Source: Marinoscillum pacificum
GTDB taxonomy: Bacteria > Bacteroidota > Bacteroidia > Cytophagales > Cyclobacteriaceae
Reading direction: 5' to 3'
Assembly (NCBI RefSeq): GCF_024714495.1
Contig: NZ_JAMZMJ010000006.1
Span: 186,001-250,000, forward strand
DNA: 64,000 nt
Part shown: positions 15,839 to 24,552 of the stretch, one piece after another
How the letters are laid out: each line of letters begins with the position of its first letter
How positions within the stretch are numbered: the first letter of the stretch is position 1
Translations under genes and position numbers: made by a program
The notes under the pieces: generated by a model
The model's database searches: none
What the model was told of the DNA's origin: nothing
What the model saw: only the letters and a program-made list of their open reading frames with translations

Positions 15839-16492
15839 TTACTTAGAACTCTTCACAGTACCACCACCAAACATGGTGAAGCCTTTGATGTAGACAGTAT
15901 CTTCTGATGTGGTAGTGCTTTTTTCGCGTTTGTCATCAAACCCTCCAAATATGGATGTAGTGGCAATTTGGATATCCCATTCTGCAGGAGCTATAATGTC
16001 ACAGCCGCCAAACATGGTGAATACTTGAATAGTCGCACCGTTCACAGGTTTAGCTTCTCGCAGATCTATGTCAGAACCCCCAAAAATATTGGTTGACTTG
16101 CCACCTTCAAATGTCTGGCTATTGATTTTTGGGTGACTCGCTCCAAAAATATTGATATCATCAAAGTAATTGGCTCCTGACGAAATACCTCCTGAAGCGC
16201 GGTTTTTGATAATGAAAGATAGACCTACAGCTACGATGATAAGCGGCCAGTAGTCTTCAAAATTGATGTAATAATACCTGTCCAGAGTGAAGAAGGCCCA
16301 GATAACCAGGAATATGAATGCCGGTTTTCGGTTACCAGAGAACAAGTTGATTACTGCGATCACCAGGAAGATGTTCGCCCAGTGAAATACATATCTCGGT
16401 AAACCAGGGATTAAGTTCAAATTGTCCAGTAGTAAAACAAGACCAACTAGAACCAGGATGATTCCTAAAAGGGTACGACGTTTAGTTTCCAT
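15839..16492 (-). CDS. LiaF-like membrane protein
   Basis: 217 residues. Four short hydrophobic segments occupy residues about 7-100, the layout of the LiaI/LiaF transmembrane region. The C-terminal half has four strand repeats ending in IFGA, IFGG, MFGG, IFGG and MFGG, the signature of the LiaF C-terminal (cell-wall-active antibiotics response) domain. In Firmicutes LiaF restrains the LiaSR envelope-stress system; in Bacteroidota the partner is often a LytTR sensor pair, none of which is adjacent here. Membrane location is clear, role inferred. Confidence 0.8.
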   Translation of the reverse strand: METKRRTLLGIILVLVGLVLLLDNLNLIPGLPRYVFHWANIFLVIAVINLFSGNRKPAFIFLVIWAFFTLDRYYYINFEDYWPLIIVAVGLSFIIKNRASGGISSGANYFDDINIFGASHPKINSQTFEGGKSTNIFGGSDIDLREAKPVNGATIQVFTMFGGCDIIAPAEWDIQIATTSIFGGFDDKREKSTTTSEDTVYIKGFTMFGGGTVKSSK

Positions 16493-16704
16493 TAGATTGA
16501 TTGTTTGAGTTTCGATACAATAAAAAATAGAGTAGAGCTGTTTCTAAAAAATAAGGGGATGAAGTGTTGATAATTGTTTCTGAACTGTAAATACGTCAAA
16601 ATGGCTTGCAGGTTATTCAAACATAGTCAATCTGACATGGTTATCTATTCGTATGTAATTGGTACGGCATTTGTAAGCGTACATCTAAATGAAAGGAGAA
16701 TGCT

Positions 16705-17091
16705 ATGAGAGCGGAAGACAGAATACTAATAAAGAACCTGGCTCAAACGGCGGAGATTGTGAATACAATCAATGGCGGAATGTCTCAGGCGAATATGATT
16801 TTAGAGAAAGGTGAGGAGGAATGGACGGTGGCTGTTCGTGTTCCGGGAGTTAGTCCTGAGCGCATGCGAGTAGAAGTTCGCAACAGTCAGTTATTTATTT
16901 TCCATGTGATGGCAGACGAAAATGCTGCTGACATTGAATTGCCTTTTTTACTTGCAGCTGTGACTTTGGATAAGCGTGTAGACTTTGATGCGATTATCGC
17001 GGAGTACGAGGACAAGGAGTTATACATCACGATGCCACTCGATGAAGAGGCTAGTGGGTATGAAAGAGAAATAGATATTTTCAAACGATAA
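16705..17091 (+). CDS. Hsp20/alpha-crystallin-like small heat-shock protein
   Basis: 128 residues. The alpha-crystallin core begins EWTVAVRVPGVSPERMRVEV at about 34-53 and ends ELYITMPL at about 107-114; the classic A-x-x-x-n-G-v-L motif is replaced by Y-E-D-K-E-L-Y-I. An I-D-I triplet near the C-terminus may serve as the IxI tail motif. It likely holds unfolded proteins in the cytoplasm. An unusually good Shine-Dalgarno (AAAGGAG, 16692-16698) lies 6 bases before the ATG. A GTACG-N11-CGTAC dyad at 16662-16682 sits just upstream and could be an operator. Confidence 0.75.
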   Translation: MRAEDRILIKNLAQTAEIVNTINGGMSQANMILEKGEEEWTVAVRVPGVSPERMRVEVRNSQLFIFHVMADENAADIELPFLLAAVTLDKRVDFDAIIAEYEDKELYITMPLDEEASGYEREIDIFKR

Positions 17092-17119
17092 ATCAGTGCA
17101 GGATCTCTGGATGTTCCAG

Positions 17120-17554
17120 TTATCGGTGCTGAATTAGCTTTAAAACTAAATTTTCTAAATCCTTCTTTTTGAGTTTCGAGATGACTGATGTTTTGTCTCC
17201 CGACTCAGTGAGAAGGATTTTTTGTTCCTCTTCGTCAAAGTATTCGGCAAGTATGTCAGAGTGTCCTGTGGCAGGTAATCCAAATGATTCTATTTCATCA
17301 ATTGCCGCTTCCAGTATGGCTTGGCCTTTTTTCTTACAGGTTTCAACGGGCTTATACTTCGCATTAGAATCTCGCAAAGCCCACGAAGAGTAATCAATTT
17401 TCAACTCGTTGATTTGCTTCACCTTGCCATCACTTTCACCAAAAACTCTGGACAGCAGCGCTACAGTTGCACTTTTCCAGGCTTCCAGATCAAAGTCCGG
17501 TTGCTCCAGTTTTTCTATTTGCTTTAGGAGGAGGGAAATTAGTTTTTTGGGCAT
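17120..17554 (-). CDS. Hypothetical cytoplasmic protein
   Basis: 144 residues, mostly helical, no signal. The N-terminal half runs from L-I-S-L-L-L-K-Q-I to W-x-x-A-T-V-A-L-L-S-R-V-F-G-E-S-D, then S-S-W-A-L-R-D-S, an arrangement I have seen in the N-terminal parts of various Bacteroidota proteins of unknown role. The C-terminal third is Lys/Glu-rich. No catalytic motif is evident. It is transcribed alone and diverges from the lipoprotein gene at 17594 with a 39-base gap. Confidence 0.6.
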   Translation of the reverse strand: MPKKLISLLLKQIEKLEQPDFDLEAWKSATVALLSRVFGESDGKVKQINELKIDYSSWALRDSNAKYKPVETCKKKGQAILEAAIDEIESFGLPATGHSDILAEYFDEEEQKILLTESGDKTSVISKLKKKDLENLVLKLIQHR

Positions 17555-17593
17555 AATGGTTATATTGTCAACCGAAAGCCAAATGTTGACTCA

Positions 17594-18427
17594 ATGAAAA
17601 ATATTTTTGTTTTAGGAATTCTTATAGCCTTTCTAAGCTCATGTAATGAACCTGCCCAGACAGAGCCTGAAATACCTTACTGTAATATACTTGATTCAAT
17701 TCAATATCAAATGACAACATTACATGGGGGTAGAGTGATCCAAAAAGTGGGTTTTAAGTACAATAGTGATAACCAGCTAATTGAAATGATTGATGATTCT
17801 GGTGAAACGCAAGTCACGATCTCTTATGATGTGAATGGGCAGTTATTTACAATTAATAAGCACTGGCTTGAAAGAACATTTTACTATACATATTTTGAGG
17901 ATTCTTTATCTATTCAAATTGTTCAGGGAAGTTCTGATCGTGGGCGTATAGAAGTTTCTTTAGATAATGACTTGCCAGTTTATGTTGAATATTATTCAAG
18001 GGAAAATGTAAGTGCAGAATTTTTAAATTCAAGGACGACCTATGAATGGGATGGTGATTTGCTAATAAGTACAACGACCTATTTGAGTTACCCTGGATTT
18101 AAGGAAAATAATATTCCATTCTCTCGGACTCTGTTTTTTTATAAAAATAATGTTGAGAACCCTCTTTATGAGCTAAACATGAGTAATCACCTACTTGGGC
18201 ATGCATATGGAGTAGATATTTATTTCAATCCTCTTTCTGTTAATTCAAAGTTTCTTCCTGACAGTATCGCAATGGGATTGACATGGGACGAAGGATTTCA
18301 ATCAGATTTAACTTCAATAGTATCTACACAGACTGAGGATGTTTTCTATAAAAACACTACCACATTTGAATCTGGTATAATCTATGAGCATCCGGTCATT
18401 ACATCAGTAGTGTTTTGTAACCAATAA
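17594..18427 (+). CDS. Hypothetical lipoprotein with YD-like strands
   Basis: 277 residues. The lipobox is LSSC (Cys17). The body is beta-rich with repeated short patterns such as G-F-K-Y-N-S-D-N-Q-L-I-E and I-S-Y-D-V-N-G-Q-L-F, like the YD-repeat-type lipoproteins of Bacteroidota (for example DUF4595-like), but the full family cannot be assigned. Likely exposed at the cell envelope. Base composition looks slightly more A/T-rich than neighbouring housekeeping genes. It is monocistronic and ends 80 bases from the convergent recG. Confidence 0.65.
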   Translation: MKNIFVLGILIAFLSSCNEPAQTEPEIPYCNILDSIQYQMTTLHGGRVIQKVGFKYNSDNQLIEMIDDSGETQVTISYDVNGQLFTINKHWLERTFYYTYFEDSLSIQIVQGSSDRGRIEVSLDNDLPVYVEYYSRENVSAEFLNSRTTYEWDGDLLISTTTYLSYPGFKENNIPFSRTLFFYKNNVENPLYELNMSNHLLGHAYGVDIYFNPLSVNSKFLPDSIAMGLTWDEGFQSDLTSIVSTQTEDVFYKNTTTFESGIIYEHPVITSVVFCNQ

Positions 18428-18507
18428 ACGTAGATTAAAAGGTCATTTTATATTGGAAATTCTTAGTATCTAATGTCTAATCCTTATGCCAAGACTAAAG
18501 TGAAATA

Positions 18508-20601
18508 TTAACTAATCCTACTCCAATTCACTGTACCTTTTCTTTGAGCGTCTACTTGTCTGCGGATCAGGTTATTTTCTGGAGATTTCAGCTCCGGATC
18601 AGCATTGAGCACATTGGAAGCGACAGATCTCGCCAGTTTTAAAATCTCGGTGTCCTTGCCCAGATCAGAAATCATTAAATCCATCAACCCACTTTGTTGG
18701 GTGCCCATCAAGTCACCTGGTCCACGTAGTTTCAGATCTACTTCGGCTATTTTGAAACCATCCGTCGTGTCAACCATGGTTTGAATTCTTGTTTTGGCTT
18801 CGGTAGTGAGTTTGTTTCCAGTCATTAGGATACAAAAAGACTGTTCCGCTCCTCTACCAACACGCCCTCTCAGCTGGTGAAGCTGTGACAAACCAAAGCG
18901 CTCCGCGTTTTCTATCACCATGATCGACGCATTCGGCACGTTCACACCTACTTCTATTACCGTTGTAGCCACCATGATTTTAGTTTCGTGTTTCACAAAG
19001 CGCTGCATTTCCCATTCTTTGTCTTCCGGCTTCATTTTTCCATGGACAATAGACAGTTGCAGGTCTGGAAATCGCCGACTAATACTCTCATAACCATCCA
19101 TCAGGTCTTTGAGGTCGAGTGTCGAAGACTCTTCAATGAGCGGATAGACAATATAGACCTGGCGGCCTTTGGCGATTTCTTTTTCAATAAACCCGAACAT
19201 CTTCAAACGATGACTGTCACGCATATGGTAGGTTTTGATCGGTTTCCGTCCAGCTGGCAGCTGATCGATCACAGAAATGTCCAGATCTCCATAAAGTGTC
19301 ATGGCCAGGGTTCTAGGAATTGGCGTGGCAGTCATGACCAAGACATGAGGATAGGCATTATTGCCTTTTTTCCATAGTCTTGCTCGTTGCGCGACACCAA
19401 ATCGGTGTTGCTCATCGATAACTGCTAACCCAAGATTGTTGAATTTCACCTTGTCTTCCAACAATGCATGCGTACCTACCACAATAGGCAAATCCCCACT
19501 TTGCAGCATCTGATCAATGACTTTTCGCTCAGACTTTTTACTGGAACCTGTCAGTCGGGCAATATGAATACCGAGGAGGTCGGCATATTCTTTGAGTCCT
19601 TTGTAATGCTGCTCGGCCAAAATCTCAGTCGGTGCCATAAAGGCACATTGGGTACCATTACTAATTGCGATCAGCATACTTAGGAATGCAACCATGGTTT
19701 TTCCACTTCCCACATCACCTTGTACCAGGCGATTCATTTGCTTTCCTGAACGGAAATCCTGGTAAATTTCTTTTACCACTCGCTTTTGAGCATCGGTAAG
19801 CTCAAACGGCAAATGCTCTTTGTAATACGTGTTGAGCAACTCACTGTTGTCAAATCGAATTCCTGGAAACGAATCGATTCGAGTGATTTTTAGCTTGAGG
19901 AGGCGAAGCTGAATGTAAAACAGTTCTTCAAATTTCAGTCGATAGCGTGCTTTCTGTAAATCCTGACTGGTTTTCGGAAAGTGGATCTGCACCACGGCAG
20001 ATTTCTTATCCATCAGATGATATTGCTGAAGAATGTGGGGAGGCAGTGTTTCATGTATGTGATTAACTGCATCTACCAGTAGCATTTTCATCATTTTACT
20101 GATGGTCTTGCTATCAATAAACTTACGCTTCAGCTTTTCTGACGTATGATACACCGGATGTAAATAAGCTCCTTGCTTGGATCGCTCAGATACAGGTTCT
20201 ACTTCGGGATGCGCAATGTTGTATTTGCTCCCAAATCGTGTTGGTTTACCAAAAACAACATATGGAACTCCTGTTCGCACTCTTTCCAACACCCATTTGA
20301 TTCCCTGAAACCAAACAAGCTCGATTGTCCCAGTTTCATCACCAAAGATTCCAACAAGGCGCTGCTTTCTTCCATCGCCAATTTTTTGAAATGAAATGAA
20401 TTTCCCTACAATCTGAATGAAGGGTTGTTCTTCACGAATCTGGTTGACTTTATAGAATTTGGTGCGGTCTTCGTATCGAAACGGATAATGCTGGAGGAGG
20501 TCTCCATATTTAAAAATGTTCAACTCTTTATTGAGCAGAACAGCCCTTTGCGGACCAACTCCCTTTAGGAATTCTATACTTCGCTCAAAAAAAGATTGCA
20601 T
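18508..20601 (-). CDS. recG: ATP-dependent DNA helicase RecG
   Basis: 697 residues, a normal RecG length. The N-terminal wedge/OB domain spans about 55-150, Walker A is GDVGSGKT at 295-302, the motif II box is DEQH and the motif VI region contains Q-L-R-G-R-V-G-R-G. RecG reverses stalled replication forks and processes Holliday junctions. Last gene of the minus-strand cluster mutY-ssb-gldE-gldD-recG, 48 bases after gldD. The start at 20601 gives MQSFFERSIEFLKGVGP, typical of the family. Confidence 0.97.
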   Translation of the reverse strand: MQSFFERSIEFLKGVGPQRAVLLNKELNIFKYGDLLQHYPFRYEDRTKFYKVNQIREEQPFIQIVGKFISFQKIGDGRKQRLVGIFGDETGTIELVWFQGIKWVLERVRTGVPYVVFGKPTRFGSKYNIAHPEVEPVSERSKQGAYLHPVYHTSEKLKRKFIDSKTISKMMKMLLVDAVNHIHETLPPHILQQYHLMDKKSAVVQIHFPKTSQDLQKARYRLKFEELFYIQLRLLKLKITRIDSFPGIRFDNSELLNTYYKEHLPFELTDAQKRVVKEIYQDFRSGKQMNRLVQGDVGSGKTMVAFLSMLIAISNGTQCAFMAPTEILAEQHYKGLKEYADLLGIHIARLTGSSKKSERKVIDQMLQSGDLPIVVGTHALLEDKVKFNNLGLAVIDEQHRFGVAQRARLWKKGNNAYPHVLVMTATPIPRTLAMTLYGDLDISVIDQLPAGRKPIKTYHMRDSHRLKMFGFIEKEIAKGRQVYIVYPLIEESSTLDLKDLMDGYESISRRFPDLQLSIVHGKMKPEDKEWEMQRFVKHETKIMVATTVIEVGVNVPNASIMVIENAERFGLSQLHQLRGRVGRGAEQSFCILMTGNKLTTEAKTRIQTMVDTTDGFKIAEVDLKLRGPGDLMGTQQSGLMDLMISDLGKDTEILKLARSVASNVLNADPELKSPENNLIRRQVDAQRKGTVNWSRIS

Positions 20602-20649
20602 GCCGCTAAGATAACCAGCACAATAGGTTTAGAGAATAGTCGGGAGAAA

Positions 20650-21225
20650 TTAGTCCCACTTCAATGTCTCCAACATGTGGAGTGCATCTTCCTTTACATA
20701 TCGGATTACCGGAGCCAGTGAATCATTTTGAGTGGCTGTTTTAAAATAAAGAGCTCCTCTCAAGAAGTGTAAACTGCTATCGGACACGTGGAATTGAAGC
20801 TGTGTAGGAACTTCACCTTCCAATTCTGTAAAGGATGCATAATCGCCGTTTGGTAAATGCAACACTTTTTCGTCAATGGCATAGGCCTTCACGTTGTGCT
20901 GTGAAGTTAGTTTGTAAGAATCGCTGTAGTATTCCTGCATAAGCTGCTCCTTATTATTGATCGGCTTGTAAGTCAATTGAAGCGTAGCGTCAAGTTCTGG
21001 ATAATATACATCTATCCAGTAGCGCTCAGCAATCCAGGAAGAATCTTTCAGGATTTTGGCATACTGAGAAAACTCAAACTGATAGGGAAATGAATCTGGA
21101 AGTACTTGGTAGGCGTGTTCAGGAAGGTCTATTCGGTTAAAACCTTTCGGTTTTGGCATAAAATCATTCGATCCACATCCCACTACAGCCAGTGCTGCTA
21201 CAATGATTATCCAGTTTTTCATCAA
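20650..21225 (-). CDS. gldD: Gliding motility lipoprotein GldD
   Basis: 191 residues with lipobox VVGC (Cys17). The mature start N-D-F-M-P-K-P-K-G-F-N-R-I-D-L-P and the segment F-P-Y-Q-F-E-F-S match GldD, a lipoprotein needed for gliding and type IX secretion in Flavobacterium johnsoniae. The N-terminal Met pair leaves either as the start. Its ATG overlaps the gldE stop as ATGA (21222-21225), so the two are translationally coupled, as is usual for this pair. Confidence 0.93.
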   Translation of the reverse strand: MMKNWIIIVAALAVVGCGSNDFMPKPKGFNRIDLPEHAYQVLPDSFPYQFEFSQYAKILKDSSWIAERYWIDVYYPELDATLQLTYKPINNKEQLMQEYYSDSYKLTSQHNVKAYAIDEKVLHLPNGDYASFTELEGEVPTQLQFHVSDSSLHFLRGALYFKTATQNDSLAPVIRYVKEDALHMLETLKWD

Positions 21226-22583
21226 TCTTCAAATTCTTTCATAGCGCCAATTTTCTCTGACGATATAAATACCCTAACGCGCTTGATTCTCTTTTGGTCT
21301 ACAGCAACCACAGTAAATAAGAAGTGTTGGAACTCAATTTTTTCTCCTGCATGTGGAAGTTTGGTGTTCAATTCCAACAAAAGACCACCGAGAGATTCGC
21401 TATCACCTTTTACCGTTTCAAAAAGGCCAGCATCCTCTCCAGTTATTTTACAGAAGTCATTTAGAGAAGTCTTTCCTTCAAATATATAAGTGTTGGCATC
21501 CAGTTTATTGTAGGCTATGTCATTGTCTTCATCAAACTCATCGTTGATTTCTCCTACAATTTCCTCGATCACATCTTCCAAAGTCGTCAAACCTGAAATC
21601 CCGCCATATTCATCTACTACGATGGCCATGTGAACCTGCTTCTCCTGAAAATCTTTGAATAAGTCATCAATTTTCTTACTCTCAGGAACGAAGAATGCCG
21701 GACGAAGAAGAGTTTGCCATTGGAATTCCTCCGTTTTATCTAAGTGAGGCAATAGATCTTTGATGTATAGAATCCCGTCAATTTTATCAATGGTCTCCGT
21801 GTAGATCGGAATTCTAGAATATCCTGTCTTATTCACTTTGTCCATCAAGTCATGGAAATCTGTTTCAATATCAATTGCCGTGATATCGATTCTTGACTTC
21901 ATGACCTGCTTCACAGAAAGTGTGCTGAAGTTCACTATGCCTTTCAGCATATCCTTTTCCTCTTCGGTAGCTTCTTTGTCTGTAGTAATTTCTAATGCAT
22001 GGCTAATTTCATCTACTGAAAGATTGTAGCCTTTTTTCTCAATGTTTTTTTCGATCACATTACTCAATGACATCAACATCCATGAAATAGGACGTAATAC
22101 TTTATCTGTCAAGGACAACATTGGAGCAGTGAAACGAGCAAAGCTCATGCTGTTGTGATTGGCATAAACTTTTGGAACAATCTCACCAAAGAAGATGATA
22201 AGTATAGTGATCCCAACAGTTAAGGCCACAATGACTATTCCACCAGCATCTTTACTGCCCACCATTTTCCAGGTAGCAAAGGTGGATATCGTTACGATGA
22301 AGATATTGACCAGGTTATTGAGGATCAAAATAGTCGCCAGCAAACGCTTCGGATCCAAAACCAGACGCGTTATATGCTGATCACTCTTGTTGGAAGAGTT
22401 CTTCGCCTCTTGTATCTGATCATGAGTAAGCGAGAAAAATGCCACTTCTGATCCTGATACCAAACCAGAAATCAATAGTAGAAATAGTATCCCTAAACCA
22501 TTTACCAAATAAAAGGAAATGGGTAGCTGAGTAATTGCCAGTAAAATTATCGAGGGATAAGGATCGTCTAGTGCGGTCTCCAA
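21222..22583 (-). CDS. gldE: Gliding motility-associated protein GldE (CNNM/CorC type)
   Basis: 453 residues. Residues to about 200 form a DUF21/CNNM membrane domain with four hydrophobic segments, followed by a CBS pair at about 215-345 (motifs V-K-Q-V-M-K-S-R-I-D, G-Y-S-R-I-P-I-Y, V-D-E-Y-G-G) and a CorC_HlyC domain at the C-terminus. GldE supports the function of GldD in gliding motility; its fold suggests magnesium or other ion transport. The gene begins 22 bases after ssb and overlaps gldD by 4. Confidence 0.92.
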   Translation of the reverse strand: METALDDPYPSIILLAITQLPISFYLVNGLGILFLLLISGLVSGSEVAFFSLTHDQIQEAKNSSNKSDQHITRLVLDPKRLLATILILNNLVNIFIVTISTFATWKMVGSKDAGGIVIVALTVGITILIIFFGEIVPKVYANHNSMSFARFTAPMLSLTDKVLRPISWMLMSLSNVIEKNIEKKGYNLSVDEISHALEITTDKEATEEEKDMLKGIVNFSTLSVKQVMKSRIDITAIDIETDFHDLMDKVNKTGYSRIPIYTETIDKIDGILYIKDLLPHLDKTEEFQWQTLLRPAFFVPESKKIDDLFKDFQEKQVHMAIVVDEYGGISGLTTLEDVIEEIVGEINDEFDEDNDIAYNKLDANTYIFEGKTSLNDFCKITGEDAGLFETVKGDSESLGGLLLELNTKLPHAGEKIEFQHFLFTVVAVDQKRIKRVRVFISSEKIGAMKEFED

Positions 22584-22605
22584 ATAGGTGTAGTTTAGTT
22601 AAACA

Positions 22606-23073
22606 TCAAAAAGGCAGATCGTCCGTTACGTCTTGCTCCACTGGAGCAGTCGTAGATGAGCCGCCACCTTGAGTACTACTTGCTGTACTTGCCGGTTGAG
22701 CTTGAGGTTCCAGTCCCATGCCGCCTGAGTTTCCTCCAGCAGTTCTGCTGCCTAACATGGTCATGTTGTCACCAACCACTTCTGTGGTGTATCGTGTGAT
22801 CCCGTCTTTTTCCCAAGAGCGGGTTCTGAGTTTTCCTTCTATGTAAACCTGGTCGCCTTTTCTAAGATACTTTTCAGCAATTTCTGCCAGACCTCTCCAA
22901 AGAACGATGTTGTGCCATTCAGTTTGCTCACGACGTTCGCCAGTGTTACGGTCTTTGTAAGTCTCAGAAGTAGCTATCGGGAAACTGGTTACCACTGCGC
23001 CATTTTCCAAATGTCTTACTTCAGGATCGCGTCCTAAATTTCCTACCAAGATTACTTTATTAACTCCTGCCAT
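22606..23073 (-). CDS. ssb: Single-stranded DNA-binding protein
   Basis: 155 residues. The OB-fold starts [20 protein letters not shown] and includes the W-H-N-I-V-L-W-R and [11 protein letters not shown] segments. A Gly/Ser/Thr-rich linker follows and the tail ends DDLPF, the acidic tip that recruits repair proteins. It binds ssDNA in replication, repair and recombination. It lies between mutY and gldE with short gaps of 14 and 22 bases. Confidence 0.96.
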   Translation of the reverse strand: MAGVNKVILVGNLGRDPEVRHLENGAVVTSFPIATSETYKDRNTGERREQTEWHNIVLWRGLAEIAEKYLRKGDQVYIEGKLRTRSWEKDGITRYTTEVVGDNMTMLGSRTAGGNSGGMGLEPQAQPASTASSTQGGGSSTTAPVEQDVTDDLPF

Positions 23074-23087
23074 GAACTAAAAATAAA

Positions 23088-24164
23088 TTAAAATACTGCT
23101 CGTTGCAAATGGTTTACAATGACTTTTGGTCGGGGCAAAGTTAATACTTCTTCCCAGCTATAAATAGTTAATCCCAATTCTTTGGACAATTGCTTCAGAT
23201 CTTCCGGTTTTTCTAGCTCAATGTGGATAAAGTGTACCCAAAGTCTCCGGTGACTGAGCAAGTGTTTGACTGGGCCAACTATTTCTTTTATTTCACCAGT
23301 ATTGGACAACGGAACTTGTGGCAAGAGTGTTTCGTGATCTATAGGTTTATCATTAACCACCGAGTGAAACTCAAATAATCCATTCCAGATGCTTTCTGTA
23401 CGTTGCTTCATGATTGTGTTTCCAGCATGCTCGTATACTGTATAGTATATAGACTGGTCTTTCACCTTCACTTTTTTGCTTTTAACCGGAAGGTTGGACT
23501 GCTCGTTTTTGGCGAAAGCATAACAAGTTGATTGAAAGACGCATTCATTACAAGAAGGATTTGCAGGAGTACATACGGTGGCACCAAACTCCATAATGCC
23601 TTGATTGAAATCTGATGGGTTCTCTTTAGAGATAACTTCATTCAATACTTTTTCGAAGTGTTTCCTGTTTTTGGCATCAGCTATATCTTCTTTAATGCCA
23701 AAATATCTTGATACAAACCGGAAGACATTACCGTCTATCACCGGAACAGGCTCGTCGAAAGAAAAAGAGGCGATGGCAGCTGCGGTATATGGACCTATCC
23801 CCTTGAGTTTCACCAACCCAGCATAGGAATTGGGGAACTGACCGTCGAGCTCTTGAGAAACATATTGTGCAGTAGCATGTAGATTTCTGGCTCTGGAATA
23901 ATATCCGAGCCCTTCCCAGAGTTTGAGAACCTCTTGTTGATTGGCATTGGCCAAATCATGGACAGTGGGATAGTGCTCCACAAAACGATTATAGTAGGGC
24001 ATGCCCTGTTCAATTCGTGTTTGTTGAAGGATTATCTCCGAAAGCCAAATTTTATAAGGGTCTTTGGTGTTTCTCCAAGGCAAATCTCTCTTAGCGCTTG
24101 AATACCAAGTAATTAGCGAATTATTGAATGGATTGTCGATAGGATTGAAGTATTTATCTGAAAT
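23088..24164 (-). CDS. mutY: A/G-specific adenine glycosylase MutY
   Basis: It removes adenine opposite 8-oxoguanine. The helix-hairpin-helix LKGIGPYTAAA, the catalytic Asp in VIDGNV, and a C-x6-C-x2-C-x5-C iron-sulfur loop (CTPANPSC to STC) are all present; the NUDIX-like C-terminal domain follows. The first standard start in frame is the TTG at 24083, but it lies inside the conserved N-terminus: the frame stays open upstream and encodes LITWYSSAKRDLPW, the usual family opening. The frame contains no ATG, GTG or TTG before a stop at 24190 or so. ATT at 24162-24164 is my best start; the coordinate is tentative. First gene of the repair/gliding operon. Confidence 0.9.
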   Translation of the reverse strand: MSDKYFNPIDNPFNNSLITWYSSAKRDLPWRNTKDPYKIWLSEIILQQTRIEQGMPYYNRFVEHYPTVHDLANANQQEVLKLWEGLGYYSRARNLHATAQYVSQELDGQFPNSYAGLVKLKGIGPYTAAAIASFSFDEPVPVIDGNVFRFVSRYFGIKEDIADAKNRKHFEKVLNEVISKENPSDFNQGIMEFGATVCTPANPSCNECVFQSTCYAFAKNEQSNLPVKSKKVKVKDQSIYYTVYEHAGNTIMKQRTESIWNGLFEFHSVVNDKPIDHETLLPQVPLSNTGEIKEIVGPVKHLLSHRRLWVHFIHIELEKPEDLKQLSKELGLTIYSWEEVLTLPRPKVIVNHLQRAVF

Positions 24165-24193
24165 ATGAACTTTAGTTTTTTATTTACCCTGAC

Positions 24194-24207
24194 CAAAATT
24201 AAATTTG
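24194..24207. promoter_or_regulatory. Overlapping back-to-back -7 elements of mutY and HU genes
   Basis: TAAATTTG at 24200-24207 on the plus strand and TAATTTTG on the minus strand (24201 to 24194) both match the Bacteroidota consensus TAnnTTTG. They share two base pairs, so the two polymerases could not bind together. Downstream are the HU gene (GTG at 24254) and mutY. Confidence 0.6.
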
Positions 24208-24253
24208 GGCGCCGGAAAAAGAAAGCGATCAATTTTTAATAAAAGAGAAAGAA

Positions 24254-24544
24254 GTGACTAAAGCGGACGTGATCAATGAGATATCGGATAAGACCGGTAT
24301 CGACAAAGCAGATGTACAAGTAACAGTGGAGGCGTTTTTTACCACAGTGAAAAATGCAATGGCAGATGGGGACAACATCTACGTGAGAGGATTTGGAAGT
24401 TTTGTAAACAAGAAGAGAGCAAAGAAAATCGCTCGAAACATTTCTAAAAACACGGCCATCGTTATCGACGAGCACTTTGTGCCAAGTTTCAAACCATCAA
24501 AAATCTTTACCGAGAAAATCAAAAACAGCGCGAAGCTTAAATAA
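24254..24544 (+). CDS. HU family DNA-binding protein
   Basis: 96 residues with the HU/IHF signature: an N-terminal helical pair beginning TKADVINEISDKTG, then GDNIYVRGFGSF and the flexible arm K-R-A-K-K-I-A-R-N. It compacts or bends DNA. GTG at 24254 is the start; no ATG precedes the domain. It heads a four-gene operon with a TPR protein, a tiny basic protein and rng. Confidence 0.92.
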   Translation: MTKADVINEISDKTGIDKADVQVTVEAFFTTVKNAMADGDNIYVRGFGSFVNKKRAKKIARNISKNTAIVIDEHFVPSFKPSKIFTEKIKNSAKLK

Positions 24545-24552
24545 GCTAGACC

